From: Metaphire vulgaris
Lineage: Eukaryota > Annelida > Clitellata > Crassiclitellata > Megascolecidae
DNA: 64,000 nt
Assembly: GCA_018105865.1 (NCBI GenBank)
Contig: CM030834.1
Span: 19,480,219 to 19,544,218, forward strand
Direction: 5' to 3'
Shown here: positions 48,258 to 56,270 of the stretch, piece by piece
How the letters are laid out: each line of letters opens with the position of its first letter
Position numbering within the stretch: position 1 is the stretch's first letter
Notes under the pieces: generated by a model
Seen by the model: only the letters and a program-made list of their open reading frames with translations
What the model was told of the DNA's origin: nothing
Database searches by the model: none
Program-made: the position numbers and the translations under genes

Positions 48258-49997
48258 TGTGTGTGTGTAATTATTCTTTGATTTATTTAAGTTCTTTTTC
48301 ATCTTCATGTGCCATGTATTGCTACTTCAGCGACCATGGATTTCCACTCTTCTCTGTTTCTCTACGGCATTTCCACTCTTCTTTTTAACTTGCTTGCAGT
48401 AAATCTTGTGCGCTATAAAATTACGTCTCTTGTCCAGCCATATTATATATATTATGCATTTTGCTTGTGTTACTCAGTTGGGTATCACAGAAGTTTCTTG
48501 AGTATGACACTAAGTGTGGTTTCCTGCATTGATAACGGCCAGTTCTGTGCGATTTGCAATTATGTTGTTGTTGCAGAATATGACCTTAGCCTTGAGTTAT
48601 CTTATTAAAGTGTGGATCAATTCATACCATATTTGTTGCACAGCACCGCTTGAGACAGTTGCTTTTTTAAGTGTTTGTGCTGGCAAGTCATTGCGAAACA
48701 GTTTAAACAATATATCTGTATGTGCCTTGACACCTAACACTGTTCTCACCTCAGTCTACTGGCATTGCTAAAAGTTTTTGTAAAACTTTGAATTTATTAA
48801 TATGATGGGAGCAGTGCAGTATTTGTAAATCTACAGTCATGAATACCTACTTCATTTTTGCTCTTTTGTGATGTTAACCCCTTTACCAGGTATAATGTAA
48901 TATTGTGTCCAGTTTACATTTTGTTACAAAAAATTACTGGTAAAGGAAGTAACATATAATTATTATTTTGAAGCATATGTTTTAGTTATTTATTTGATAT
49001 GATTTTAAGAATCAGTTGAGTGGATATCTTCTTCGAAAGTTTAAAAACAGCAACGGATGGCAGAAGCTATGGGTCATATTTACAAACTTCTGTCTCTTCT
49101 TTTACAAGAATTTCCAGGTACCTTCATTTGTGTAGTGTTATGATTTCTATTACCATAATTCGATTTAAAGAATTTACTATTGGGTTTGAATTAGAAGACA
49201 TCATTGCTAAGAAAGAAAATGCATTTATTTAAATTATCTGTATATGACAATCGTATTCACATTTATGTGTATTATGTTGAAACATGTTTTGAAATCTAAA
49301 ATGTGACCAAGTTCTTGTTTTTTTATGTTGGTTGATTTTGTATAGGATGACTTTCCACTGGCAAGTCTTCCATTACTAGGATATACAATAACACATCCTG
49401 ATCCAAGTGATTTGATCAGCAAAGAGTTTGTCTTTAAGCTGCAGTTTAAGAATCATGTTTATTTCTTTCGAGCCGAAAGTCATCCCACTTTTGAGAGGTG
49501 ATTATGATGTTTTTATATTGTCATGACAGAATTTTGTGTTGTAGTTACTCATACATTGTTTTGTTATTATTTTTAGGTGAATTTTTATATGCTTGTGTGT
49601 GTGTGTGTCTGTTTCTGTCATGAAACTATGGTAATTATTTTGTTGACTTGGTTTGTGGTTTCATCGTCGACTGTCTAATTAATGCTCGTCTTGATGTGAT
49701 TGTTATATCGTTTTCTTGACTTTACTTTTAATTTTATACTTCTTCGTAATAATATTCCTGTGTCTTTCCTACATCATTTGATGTAATATTAGTGAAAACT
49801 GTAAAAAATATGTCTTAAAAATAGTTGTAGTGATGTTTGAGAACCACTTCAAATATGGAGGTTATTGATATTTGCTATTTCTTTCCAGGTGGATTGAAGT
49901 AATTGGAAGAGTAACTGCAACCGTAGGTTCGGTGGGTCATCATCACTACGACCTGCCCCCACCACCCCAACTGCTACAAAGCCCACCCATATATTGA
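28771..49997 (+). CDS. FARP-type FERM, RhoGEF and pleckstrin domain protein (whole gene)
   Basis: Spliced plus-strand gene, 26 coding exons, 3405 nt, 1134 codons plus stop (human FARP1 has 1045). Domains in order: FERM (about residues 18-300), FERM-adjacent region (about 300-350), a Ser/Thr/Pro-rich linker (350-610), DH/RhoGEF (about 620-810, [18 protein letters not shown] and [19 protein letters not shown]), PH1 (about 845-955) and PH2 (1013-1110). In vertebrates FARP1/2 couple membrane receptors to Rac/Rho at the cell cortex, including dendrites and synapses. The highly conserved [17 protein letters not shown] before PH2 supports orthology to FARP rather than another DH-PH family. Exon phases are consistent throughout. 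One GC donor and two tandemly repeated acceptors are unusual. Divergent to the kinase gene. Confidence 0.93.
28873..33859 (+). other. FARP intron 1
   Basis: 5-kb GT-AG intron. Contains a hAT-like element at 30222-30657, a more complex block at 29480-29780 I cannot classify, and otherwise T-rich sequence with many short meaningless ORFs. Confidence 0.8.
30222..30657. mobile_element. hAT-like element, CAAGGTTGCCAGTG / CAGTGTTGCCAGTG ends
   Basis: Inverted ends CAAGGTTGCCAGTG and CACTGGCAACACTG, flanked by perfect 8-bp duplications TCTGGCAG (30214-30221, 30658-30665). Repeated TCTGGTTATTTTT units near both ends. Motif copy GTGACGACCTTTTTTTGC at about 30461. Confidence 0.92.
33860..33964 (+). 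CDS. FARP exon 2: FERM F1 lobe
   Basis: Residues 35-69: [20 protein letters not shown] then [12 protein letters not shown]. Acceptor ACCTAG, donor CCA|GTTGGT. Confidence 0.93.
34853..34877. repeat. (AT)n microsatellite
   Basis: Short TA tract about 50 bp upstream of the FARP exon 3 acceptor. Confidence 0.85.
34898..34939 (+). repeat. 21-bp tandem duplication containing a splice acceptor
   Basis: GTGATTTTTAGTGTTGGCTTG occurs twice (34898-34918, 34919-34939), each with a TTTTTAG acceptor. The downstream one starts exon 3. The upstream one would add seven codons, the last being TAG. Confidence 0.88.
34930..35048 (+). CDS. FARP exon 3: FERM F1/F2 junction
   Basis: Residues 70-109: [19 protein letters not shown], then [20 protein letters not shown]. 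Matches WLD..K.I..QIRR..KFVVKF.PPD..L.EELTR of FARP/EPB41 FERM domains. Donor AG|GTAATG. Confidence 0.92.
35257..36220 (+). pseudogene. LINE 3' fragment with 5' inversion
   Basis: From about 35535 the plus strand reads [35 protein letters not shown], then [15 protein letters not shown] and PGRPLNSWI: the post-active-site RT region of a non-LTR element, with frameshifts. It ends in a GAT/ATG microsatellite tail (36160-36219). Upstream, on the minus strand, lies [20 protein letters not shown], typical of the linker between endonuclease and RT, so the 5' part is inverted, the pattern expected from twin priming. In FARP intron 3. Confidence 0.75.
36160..36219. repeat. (GAT)n microsatellite
   Basis: GAT/GAC triplets, the probable 3' tail of the adjoining LINE. 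Confidence 0.9.
36374..36471 (+). CDS. FARP exon 4: FERM F2 lobe
   Basis: Residues 109-142: [20 protein letters not shown] and [10 protein letters not shown]. The donor is CAAG|GCAAGG (GC type); the nearest GT would give the wrong phase. Confidence 0.92.
36853..36973 (+). CDS. FARP exon 5: FERM F2 lobe
   Basis: Residues 142-182: [20 protein letters not shown] and [13 protein letters not shown]. Acceptor GAACAG, donor CAT|GTACGT, phase 2. Confidence 0.92.
36974..38041 (+). other. FARP intron 5
   Basis: GT-AG intron with a long AT microsatellite; nothing else recognised. Confidence 0.8.
37568..37652. repeat. (AT)n microsatellite
   Basis: About 40 TA units in FARP intron 5. Confidence 0.95.
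38042..38129 (+). CDS. FARP exon 6: FERM F2/F3 junction
   Basis: Residues 182-211: [20 protein letters not shown] then YGIQLHQAQ, the highly conserved end of the FERM F2 lobe. Confidence 0.94.
38693..38863 (+). CDS. FARP exon 7: FERM F3 lobe
   Basis: Residues 212-268: [20 protein letters not shown] and [20 protein letters not shown]. The FERM F3 (PTB/PH-like) lobe that binds phosphoinositides and receptor tails. Donor CCG|GTCAGT. Confidence 0.94.
38983..39143 (+). CDS. FARP exon 8: end of FERM and start of FA region
   Basis: Residues 269-322: [29 protein letters not shown], then a basic stretch and SHGSSFR. Matches the C-helix of FERM and the FERM-adjacent motif of FARPs. Donor CG|GTCATT; reading through reaches TAG 24 nt later. 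Confidence 0.92.
39470..39760 (+). pseudogene. Possible decayed LINE fragment
   Basis: Plus-strand frames such as [19 protein letters not shown] and later [10 protein letters not shown] faintly resemble the C-terminal tail of non-LTR RT ORFs. Stops in every frame. Weak call. Confidence 0.3.
39963..40037 (+). CDS. FARP exon 9: FA region
   Basis: 75 nt, residues 322-347: [19 protein letters not shown] then PTPFER. Matches the F.GRTQK.LLDYV......FER block of FARPs. Confidence 0.93.
40225..40577 (+). CDS. FARP exon 10: Ser/Thr-rich linker
   Basis: Residues 347-465, low-complexity, rich in Ser/Thr/Asn/Pro, with [15 protein letters not shown] and [20 protein letters not shown], likely phosphorylated and disordered. 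The donor is G|GTACTG at 40578 or, 6 nt further, G|GTACCA; both keep phase 1. Confidence 0.82.
40933..41140 (+). CDS. FARP exon 11: acidic linker
   Basis: Residues 465-534: [17 protein letters not shown] and later [20 protein letters not shown]. Phase with exon 10 requires the acceptor CACTAG at 40932; the alternative ACACAG at 40910 is in the wrong phase for the exon 10 donors seen, so the start is the least certain junction in the gene. Confidence 0.72.
41188..41370 (+). repeat. Interspersed repeat tail (GGCGCTATACAAATGC)
   Basis: The end AAAAGGCGCTATACAAATGC recurs at 43890-43920 (GAGGTGCTATACAAATGCTG), both preceded by a CTGAGTAGAA-like block. A retroposon 3' end shared by the two FARP introns. 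Confidence 0.5.
41591..41834 (+). CDS. FARP exon 12: linker before DH
   Basis: Residues 534-615: [15 protein letters not shown], Ser/Thr-rich centre, ending in acidic-basic [10 protein letters not shown]. Acceptor TTTAAG, donor AGG|GTTAGG. Confidence 0.87.
42065..42154 (+). CDS. FARP exon 13: DH domain start
   Basis: Residues 616-645: [20 protein letters not shown], conserved region 1 of Dbl-homology GEF domains (E-R-TY..DL, the GTPase-contacting helix). Confidence 0.95.
42216..42330. repeat. TATG / CA compound microsatellite
   Basis: TGTG, TATG, TATA and CACA tracts in succession in FARP intron 13. Confidence 0.9.
42690..42823 (+). CDS. FARP exon 14: DH domain
   Basis: Residues 646-690: [39 protein letters not shown]. 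Matches FARP helices 1-2 of DH. Donor TG|GTATGT splits a Trp codon. Confidence 0.94.
43284..43365 (+). CDS. FARP exon 15: DH domain
   Basis: 82 nt, residues 690-717: [20 protein letters not shown] then KQLPHVE. Equivalent to the ..IGDILLRNM..LKEF segment of human FARP1. Confidence 0.92.
44021..44120 (+). repeat. 40-bp tandem repeat triplicating a splice acceptor
   Basis: Two full 40-bp units (44021-44060, 44061-44100), each starting CTGCTATACAGCAATGGTA, followed by a third partial unit that carries the real exon 16 acceptor. In the two upstream units the codons after the AG are CAA TGG TAG, so their use would stop translation at once. Confidence 0.9.
44112..44301 (+). CDS. FARP exon 16: DH core
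   Basis: Residues 718-781: [52 protein letters not shown]. Contains the DH conserved region 3 (LLKP.QR...Y.LLL). Donor A|GTAAGC. Confidence 0.96.
44532..44582 (+). CDS. FARP exon 17: DH domain microexon
   Basis: 51 nt, residues 781-798: [16 protein letters not shown], as in L.GHYSPGHHDYADC of human FARP1. Phase 1 both ends. Confidence 0.92.
44802..44860 (+). CDS. FARP exon 18: DH domain end
   Basis: 59 nt, residues 798-817: [19 protein letters not shown], last DH helix. Confidence 0.92.
45346..45540 (+). mobile_element. tRNA-derived SINE
   Basis: Head with a box A-like TGGAGTAGTGGTAGGATTC and a box B TTGTTCGAATCTGACC at the spacing of a tRNA promoter, then a body containing CAACCTTGGGCAAGTTGTTAA and an (AAT)n-type tail. 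In FARP intron 18. Confidence 0.78.
45597..45668 (+). CDS. FARP exon 19: DH-PH1 linker
   Basis: Residues 818-841: [20 protein letters not shown], equals LENLQKLTELQRDLVGIENL of human FARP1. Confidence 0.94.
46011..46079 (+). CDS. FARP exon 20: PH1 start
   Basis: Residues 842-864: [20 protein letters not shown] then FFL, strand 1-2 of the first PH domain. Confidence 0.94.
46111..46152. repeat. (ATT)n microsatellite
   Basis: About 14 TTA units in FARP intron 20, followed by TTTATATAGCGCTATAAG, a retroposon-type end also seen at 46355-46375. Confidence 0.92.
46466..46526. repeat. ~30-bp tandem duplication
   Basis: GGGTCATTTAATCCAAAGGG..TCATCATGG occurs twice in direct tandem in FARP intron 20. 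No function evident. Confidence 0.75.
46569..46658 (+). CDS. FARP exon 21: PH1 core
   Basis: Residues 865-894: [27 protein letters not shown]. Matches FSDMLLYTSKG.....F.I.G.L.L.GMLV. Donor GTT|GTAAGT. Confidence 0.93.
46895..47165 (+). mobile_element. Possible diverged SINE
   Basis: TCGGTGGCACAGTGGTAG resembles a tRNA box A, about 70 bp later a weak box B-like GCAGGCTCGCAACC, and the 3' end ACGCGATATAAATG is retroposon-like. Low certainty. Confidence 0.35.
47299..47494 (+). CDS. FARP exon 22: PH1 end
   Basis: Residues 895-960: [37 protein letters not shown]. Includes the PH C-terminal helix tryptophan. Donor A|GTGGGT. Confidence 0.94.
47555..47722. mobile_element. hAT-like MITE, CAGGGTTTAATCTAGG family
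   Basis: 168 bp; ends CAGGGTTTAATCTAGG and CTAGGTTAAACACTG; perfect 8-bp duplications GTGTGTGG (47547-47554, 47723-47730). Short relative of 3374-4336, in FARP intron 22. Confidence 0.93.
47981..48138 (+). CDS. FARP exon 23: conserved inter-PH segment
   Basis: Residues 960-1012: [17 protein letters not shown] then [20 protein letters not shown]. The latter is nearly invariant in FARP1/2, just before PH2. Confidence 0.95.
48177..48255. repeat. (AT)n microsatellite
   Basis: AT tract starting about 40 bp after the exon 23 donor. Confidence 0.95.
48874..48953. mobile_element. Diverged TTAA mini-MITE
   Basis: Left end TTAACCCCTTTACCAG, right CTGGTAAAGGAAG with the closing TTAA decayed. The interior contains the reverse of the TGTAAAAT/TAACAAAATGTAAA block of 20106-20185. 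Same ~80-bp size class. Confidence 0.6.
49010..49117 (+). CDS. FARP exon 24: PH2 start
   Basis: Residues 1013-1048: [36 protein letters not shown]. Very close to human FARP1 PH2. Confidence 0.95.
49346..49497 (+). CDS. FARP exon 25: PH2 core
   Basis: Residues 1049-1099: [38 protein letters not shown]. Donor AG|GTGATT. Confidence 0.95.
49889..49997 (+). CDS. FARP exon 26: PH2 helix, tail and stop
   Basis: Residues 1099-1134: [15 protein letters not shown], His-rich HHH and a proline-rich end [15 protein letters not shown], then TGA. The tail is a plausible SH3/WW ligand. Confidence 0.93.
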
Positions 49998-50296
49998 TCT
50001 CCCTCTTCTAAGAAGTGACTGCTTGTATGCTGACCACTGTTGATGATCTCTGCTAGTCTTAGTGGTACTCATCTCGGTGGTTTCCATCCAGGAGATACAG
50101 AACATTGACTGTCAACTCTGTTCGTTCAGTGTACAGAATCAATGCCTGTACTTTGTGTACAGCTTGGCCAGATTGTTTCCTAAAGATTGTCTCATATGTA
50201 AATGAGTTATTAAACCATGAAGTTTTGGTGTTTGCTGTGTTCGCTGCAATGGTAATCTTTTTTGTAGCTTAGCTTCTATGACCTCCAATTTCAGAA

Positions 50297-50320
50297 AATA
50301 CTAAAGCATGCTTTAGTATT
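50297..50320. repeat. 24-bp perfect palindrome
   Basis: AATACTAAAGCATGCTTTAG plus TATT, fully self-complementary, about 300 nt after the FARP stop. Could form a cruciform or RNA duplex. Confidence 0.85.
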
Positions 50321-51257
50321 GTAAGTCATAAGGATGTTAACACGCGTAGGAAATGTTTTCCGTGGTGGGAAGATTCTTCCAGAAACTCGTTTGTGTCTTG
50401 ATTCACTTCCTGTGCTTTGCAGAAGATTTACATGTGCCAGTGTTCAACTGCAGCACAGTCATTTTACAGACTAGAGACTCTGATAATTACAATCCTGAGT
50501 ACTAGTAATGATTTTGACTGTTGTTGCCTTTGCTTTTTTATTTACTTGCAGTTTGAGAGTTGTTTTGGCTGAGATGGAGAAGGTTGTTTGATGAGTGAAT
50601 CTTTAAAATAACTGGTTGAGTAGAGGTTGTGAACATGTAGTTGTTCGCTTGGTGTTTTAAGCGTAACTGTTGATTTGTTATGCGGACGTGGTGTTTGAAA
50701 TTTGGCAAAATGTTGAATTGAAAAAATGACTTCCATACAATATTATGTCATAAAATGCAATTGGTGTGACTTTTACGCACGCACACACACACATAAGTTT
50801 TTTAGCTCATCATTAGGAAATCATTTAGGGCTATCGTCTAAAGCTGTAGTTGAAAATGTTTTATAAATGTTTAATGCAATTTCAGTTTCAACTTGTGGTT
50901 GGTTGTTGGCTTAGTGGTATTTTGTCCTCAGTTGTGCCTCTACCTGTGATGATTGCATTGCATTTGTGTGTGTTCTTGTGAACTCGACGTTCACCTTGTG
51001 CATTTTGTTTTATCAGTGGATGGAATGATGGAATTTACGTAGCCGTGCTTTACTTTAACCGCTCATTGATTTGCCCGTCGTCAGTATCTTCCTGCTGTAG
51101 AAATTGCTCAATGGGCAGTACTGTTAGATTTTACAACTGTGTTTATGCTCTCGTGTTTCTTAATATAGTCGGCTATTACATTAATTGTATTCAAAGTTAG
51201 ACTGACATTTGCTAAGATGCGTAAAATCACAAGGGAGTTATCTTGATTGCTTGTTTT

Positions 51258-51296
51258 GGAGATTGATTGATTGATTGATCGATTGATCGATTGATC
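51258..51296. repeat. (GATT)n microsatellite
   Basis: ATTGATTG/ATCG array of about nine units. Confidence 0.85.
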
Positions 51297-52956
51297 TGGG
51301 ACTATGATTTGATGATTTGCTATCTTCTGATTTGTTAAAATCTGTTACTGTCATGGCCATTCTCTTGAATTTTTCTTAAGAATGGCATGGAAAGCTGTGG
51401 TATTAGCTGATGCCTAGATTCTGGGAACTGAAAAGATTTAATGAAGAAATTAGGCCATGTTTGCCAATAAAATGTGTTGTAAATTGGGTTGGTAGTTAAG
51501 ATATGACATTTCAATGATGATGTTGATGAGAACTTTTCTGAAAGTTTGCATGCATAGGTTTTACAGATGATGTGATAAATATGTTGTCAATATTGAAAGT
51601 GGTAAGAAGCAGTTCATGTAATTTCGATGCTTAGTATGCTCATATGAATGACGCTGATCGCGATGTGTTTAACGTTGTCAAAATCTGTGCTAGTTTTTCA
51701 ACTTGAAGAATTTGATAAATTGTTGATGTTATTATATTTGTTTTTATTATTATTATATCTACTAAGAGATTGTTAGGAAGAAATGTGACTGTATATGACT
51801 TTGATTCTGAAATTCAGTGTTGCGGTAGAAATGCTTATGATGACCTTTGCAGTTCCTATCTGCCTGTTGCCAATTGATAACTGAAATTAATAACTTGCAT
51901 TGTTAATTAAGAACAGGGTTAATTAAGCACAGGGCTAATTAAGCACATCGTGTTCAACTGAACATGATGTGTTTAATGTGGTAGGATTAGGTATTTTAAC
52001 TCTGCTTTAGGTGCTCAATGTGACTGGACAGTGGACACTTATGATGACCACTTGATTATAAGAAATAGGACTTGAAGGTTCTGAGGACCTCTGCGAACGT
52101 GCGTGATGATCATGTGAAATTGATATGTCAGTTTTTATGTTCGTAAAAAAGAATTGCAATAATATTTTAGTGACATTTGCAAGCAAACCTGTAGCTGCTG
52201 AAGCAATATTTATAAGTTGCAAAGAGTGACTGTATTGAGTTATTCTTATTTTGTGCTTTTTTTCTTGTTAATATGCTGTTATTTATACTTTTGCTTGAAA
52301 TATCATTTTCTTTAGGATTCTTTTTTATGCTTTGTTAAGTAGCATTTAATTATTTTCTTCATTGTGTATATGTCATAATATTATGTTGAATGAATATATT
52401 GTTTCCTAATACCTAGTGAACATGCTATTGCGGTCACACCATCTTAGTCATAATTTACAGCATTTTTAAAAAGTGTGTTAGAAGCTAGCTATTTCAACTC
52501 TAACTAGTATTTTATTGACATGCTATTTGCTTTTCAGCTTGCAGCTTAATAGTCTGCAGCAGATAATGTTTGGCTTGGGTTCAATTTATTAATTTCAAGG
52601 AAATGAGTGTCATTTCTTATCCCCTCTAGAAAACATCAGCTCTCAAGACCGTAGGCAGGGTTGGTGGAAGGAGGGATATTTGTGGTCATAGAAAATCCAT
52701 CTCTGAACAATGTACAATGTTACCCCAAATGTAAATGGATAGGTTACTTTGATAAGGTATATTTACCCCAAATGTAAATGCGGATATGATTTAACAGTGG
52801 TGTTTGGTGGTCCCTCTAATAACAGCCATTAAATGCTGCTGTGTATGTGTACACACTATTGCATTGATTGATTTTTGGCTGTCAAATCTGATTTGTTTAA
52901 TTATTTTCAATTAGACTTATACTGTTGTAACCAATAATTGTATTATTACCGGTAGT

Positions 52957-53116
52957 CAGTGTTTTATCCAGACCCCAGGTCTTGGGGGGGGGGGGTGGGG
53001 ACAAATTGACTTGACTGGAGGGGAAGAGACTCAGTTCAATGCAAAACTTTGTGTCACTGCTGAATTTTTTTTTTTGGGGGGGGGGTCTCCCCCTAACAGG
53101 CCTGGATAAAACACTA
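52957..53116. mobile_element. hAT-like MITE, CAGTGTTTTATCCAG family
   Basis: Ends CAGTGTTTTATCCAG and CTGGATAAAACACTA (last base mutated), flanks CCGGTAGT and CTGGTAGT match 7 of 8. G/C-homopolymer-rich interior. Confidence 0.85.
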
Positions 53117-54161
53117 CTGGTAGTTGCTGTACTGATGCCCAATTTCTGGATAACTTAGACTCCATTGGCACATTGAATTTATTTTGGTCCCATGAAGTTT
53201 GTGTTAGTGTGGTTTTGCTGTACTTGTATTATAAGAGTTTCTTTGTTATTAGAGAAATAAAGTCTTAGTCATTGTTAATGCTTTAAGACTATGATTAATT
53301 GTATCTAGTGAAGGCTCCTTTGAGATTTGTGGTGCTTATGATGCTCTTGATACGTAAAAGTAATAAGTGTTTCGACGCTGTGTTCGTGTTCGTGATCTTC
53401 CAGATGAATTCCTGTCATCTGTGTTAAGAATCATGAAATCTGTTATGTATTTCTTGAAAGAGTTATGTCGTGTGATTTCAATTATTGTTTCAGTTTGTGA
53501 TTCTGACAAGAGAAGAGATTTGTAAAATAGCGATGCAACTTTGCCGCTGTCATACGCTGATGTATCAGCATTTCGTGCAGTACCTACACATATGGATGAC
53601 TGCTGATCAATCATCTTATGCACTTCTTTAACTGCTCTTTATGCAGAGGACAGTGTACTTTCAGCATTTGTTTGAACAGCATCATAAAACAATAGTCCTG
53701 CACCGGCTTATTATTATTATTACCGGTAGTCTGACATGTGTACCGGTAGTTTGCATGTTAGAACTTTCCAAAGAAAGCAATATTTACTAAATATTATCTA
53801 GACGATTTGGATGTGGTGGTGATACTTTTTTCAGCATTTTCGAGTTATTATTAAATGTGCTGTGTTAACTGCCATAAGCTGTTGGCTTGGTTTAGTTAAG
53901 TTTTTGAATGTACAGTGTATAAGATTCTGTGCTTTTTGAATTAAAATAATGAATGTACGGTCTTTAGCCTATATGATGATACGAGACGTCATTGCTTTCT
54001 GCAGCATTCCGTGAACAAAGTCTCAATGAAATTTTTGGGATATAGTTTTAAGAATAACACATTATTGTACAAGTATTTGTAGGCCTGATTTAGTAATAAC
54101 CAGCACATTTGAAAGGAGAGGATAATTTTTCCTACTGCTTTCAAATCTAAGTAAGTAAAAT

Positions 54162-54229
54162 ATAAGCAGCCACTACAATACTACATAGTAGTACTGTACT
54201 ACTATGTAGTACAGTAGTGGCTGCTTATT
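54162..54229. repeat. Near-perfect hairpin, arms about 32 nt
   Basis: AAGCAGCCACTACAATACTA ... mirrored by TAGTACAGTAGTGGCTGCTT. The right arm continues into ATTCTTATGTGCTTAGTC, which recurs at 22585 and 46396, so the hairpin looks like two repeat ends joined head to head. Confidence 0.85.
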
Positions 54230-54312
54230 CTTATGTGCTTAGTCTATCTTGAATTTGCGATAAATGATAATACCTGTAATTATGCACTTTTATGGCACCA
54301 TTTATAATACTA

Positions 54313-54446
54313 CAGTAATCAGCGGATGCCCCCATCTTTTGGTACTGACGAGTGACGAGCAAAAAAAGGTAGCCAAGTCAATTTACAGTATAGATGCCCC
54401 CATCTTGTGGGTGCCCGGGCCTCCCCCCGCCCTCTGCACGCTACTG
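54313..54446. repeat. Partial MITE with internal duplication
   Basis: GATGCCCCCATCTT(T/G)TGG occurs twice (54325, 54392), a motif copy lies between (GACGAGCAAAAAAAGGTAG), and the right end CGCTACTG is terminus-like. No flanking duplication found. Confidence 0.45.
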
Positions 54447-54656
54447 GGCAAGTAAATTACTGATTGTGGTTCCAAAAATGCTTGACGACTGTTTGTTCGT
54501 TGGCTTCCAAAAGAGTAGACTGCCTGATCAGAATGCTACCGGTACATTGAAGAGAGTCGACCGACATACTATACATTACATTTACAATTCAAATCGTATT
54601 TAGGCGTAAGTACTAAGTTCTGCTAAAATTCTTTACACGTTTCAGTTAGGCCTACA

Positions 54657-55352
54657 CAGTGGCGTAGCGAGGGGCACTGGGGGCGAACCGCCCCGGGCGG
54701 CACTTGGTCCAAGGGGCGGCATTTTCGATTATTTTTTAATTTTTTACATTTCTTTTATGAAGGTTTTTTGCTTGTCAGGAAATCGAGGGAAGTTGGGAAG
54801 TTGATAACGTGTTTTGCTTGTCAAGAAATTTAGGAAGTTGATAATCTTTTTTGCTTGTCAAGAAATTTAGGAAGTTGATAAGGGGACGTCCATAGATTAC
54901 GTCATGCTAGTTTGGCACTTTTTAACCTCCCCTACGTAACGCGACGTCACAAAACGTCGGACCCCCTAAAATATGACGTCACAACGGGCCGACTCCCCTC
55001 CCCATTTTCGTCGTCCGAAAAGTCTTGACAAGCCAAAAAGGCCATCCTTGTATTTTTTCCTCTCGAAAAACCCTGACAAGCAAAAATAGGTCATAATTGT
55101 ATGATTTTTTTCGTCTCCAAAATCCCTGACAAGCAAAAAATGTCAAAGATCATGACCTACATTTTTTGCGTGACGTCACATTTGCGGAACCCCTCTCGTC
55201 ACACTTCGTCACAAATTGCCGGACCCCCATAACGGCGTGACGTAATTTATGGACGGCCCCTAAGGTTTTTTTGCTTGTCAGGAATTTTTCGGGAGTTCGG
55301 AGGCGGCACTTTTTTCTCGCCACGGGCGGCACTTTGCCTCGCTACGCCACTG
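54657..55352. mobile_element. hAT-like element, CAGTGGCGTAGCGAGG family (outer)
   Basis: Ends CAGTGGCGTAGCGAGG and CCTCGCTACGCCACTG are perfect inverted repeats; perfect 8-bp duplications GGCCTACA (54649-54656, 55353-55360). Three motif copies in the left arm and one in the right, in the TTTTTTGCTTGTCA orientation. A Harbinger-like MITE is inserted at 54882-55260. Confidence 0.95.
54882..55260. mobile_element. PIF/Harbinger-like MITE (nested)
   Basis: Ends GGGGACGTCCATAGATTACG and CGTAATTTATGGACGGCCCC, inverted with few mismatches, 3-bp TAA on both flanks as in Harbinger elements. Three motif copies (about 55024, 55072, 55124) in the TGACAAGC orientation. Confidence 0.88.
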
Positions 55353-55360
55353 GGCCTACA

Positions 55361-56270
55361 TTTTAACGAGTGTTATATAGGCTTACTTGGATTTCGTTCG
55401 ACGAAGAGCATCCATCGATTGTGCAAAGGTAGATACAGTCGGCGAGTTGATTTCACATTCTGCCTGTATGGAACTGCCGGGGTTTGTATGACGACGGGGT
55501 TAATGTTTAGTGTTAGTGACGTGTTTTTGCGCGATTGTAGAAAATTATTGCAGTGCGCAAACAAAATTTGACGAAAGTCTGGGAAAATGGACACCCTCTC
55601 AGTTCAATTAATTCAATAGGTTTAATTTAATTAAATAGGTAAGCTATGACATTGTATTTTGCGCTTTTGTCAGTTTTGTTAATCAAACATTCAAACTTAT
55701 CAAAGCGTACACAAAATCGAATAAAGTAGCCTAGTTTGAAAAAGTAGCTATAAACTTGTCCACCTGTTTCTAATAATCTGTTGAAGGTAACCTAAAGACC
55801 ATGGCGTTTGTACCATCCTATGGGACCCCTTTACACAACACGTACTGGCTGCCAAATTAAGTCCTGTAAAATAGGAGGGAACATTCTCAGTTGGATCCAA
55901 CTCTTTATATTCCTTTGTAGGCCTAAACGTACAGTCGCTAATAAGAGCAATTATAGCGAATTTTACACAGGCCAACCTAGTCTACTAAACCACTAGAAAA
56001 TTAAGTTGTTATTTCCAGCGGCACAACCGTGGTTCCGGAACAGAAGGAGGACATATCGTCTCCGATGAACAAAATCAACTTCGTCTATAGATTCTTCGTT
56101 CTTTGCACAATGACGTATTCTCTTCTACCTAATCTACCCCCCTCTCATAGCCTAAAACATTCTCGACGGTTTTGCGCAAATCCTCTGACCGGTCCCAGCC
56201 AGTCTGAACCAGAATAGGGGGTCCGACCCCCCGTGTCAACGCCAATGATTATTTTCCATCTCTTTCAAGT
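55361..56270. other. Interval downstream of the GPCR gene
   Basis: No convincing exon. Probably includes the GPCR 3' UTR (minus sense); no poly(A) site assigned. Confidence 0.4.

Larger units (their letters stand above)
49998..54100 (+). other. FARP 3' UTR and flank
   Basis: T/A-rich and ORF-poor. AATAAA-type signals occur at about 51463 and 53253; which is used is unknown. Contains a 24-bp palindrome (50297-50320), a GATT repeat and a MITE (52957-53116). Confidence 0.5.
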
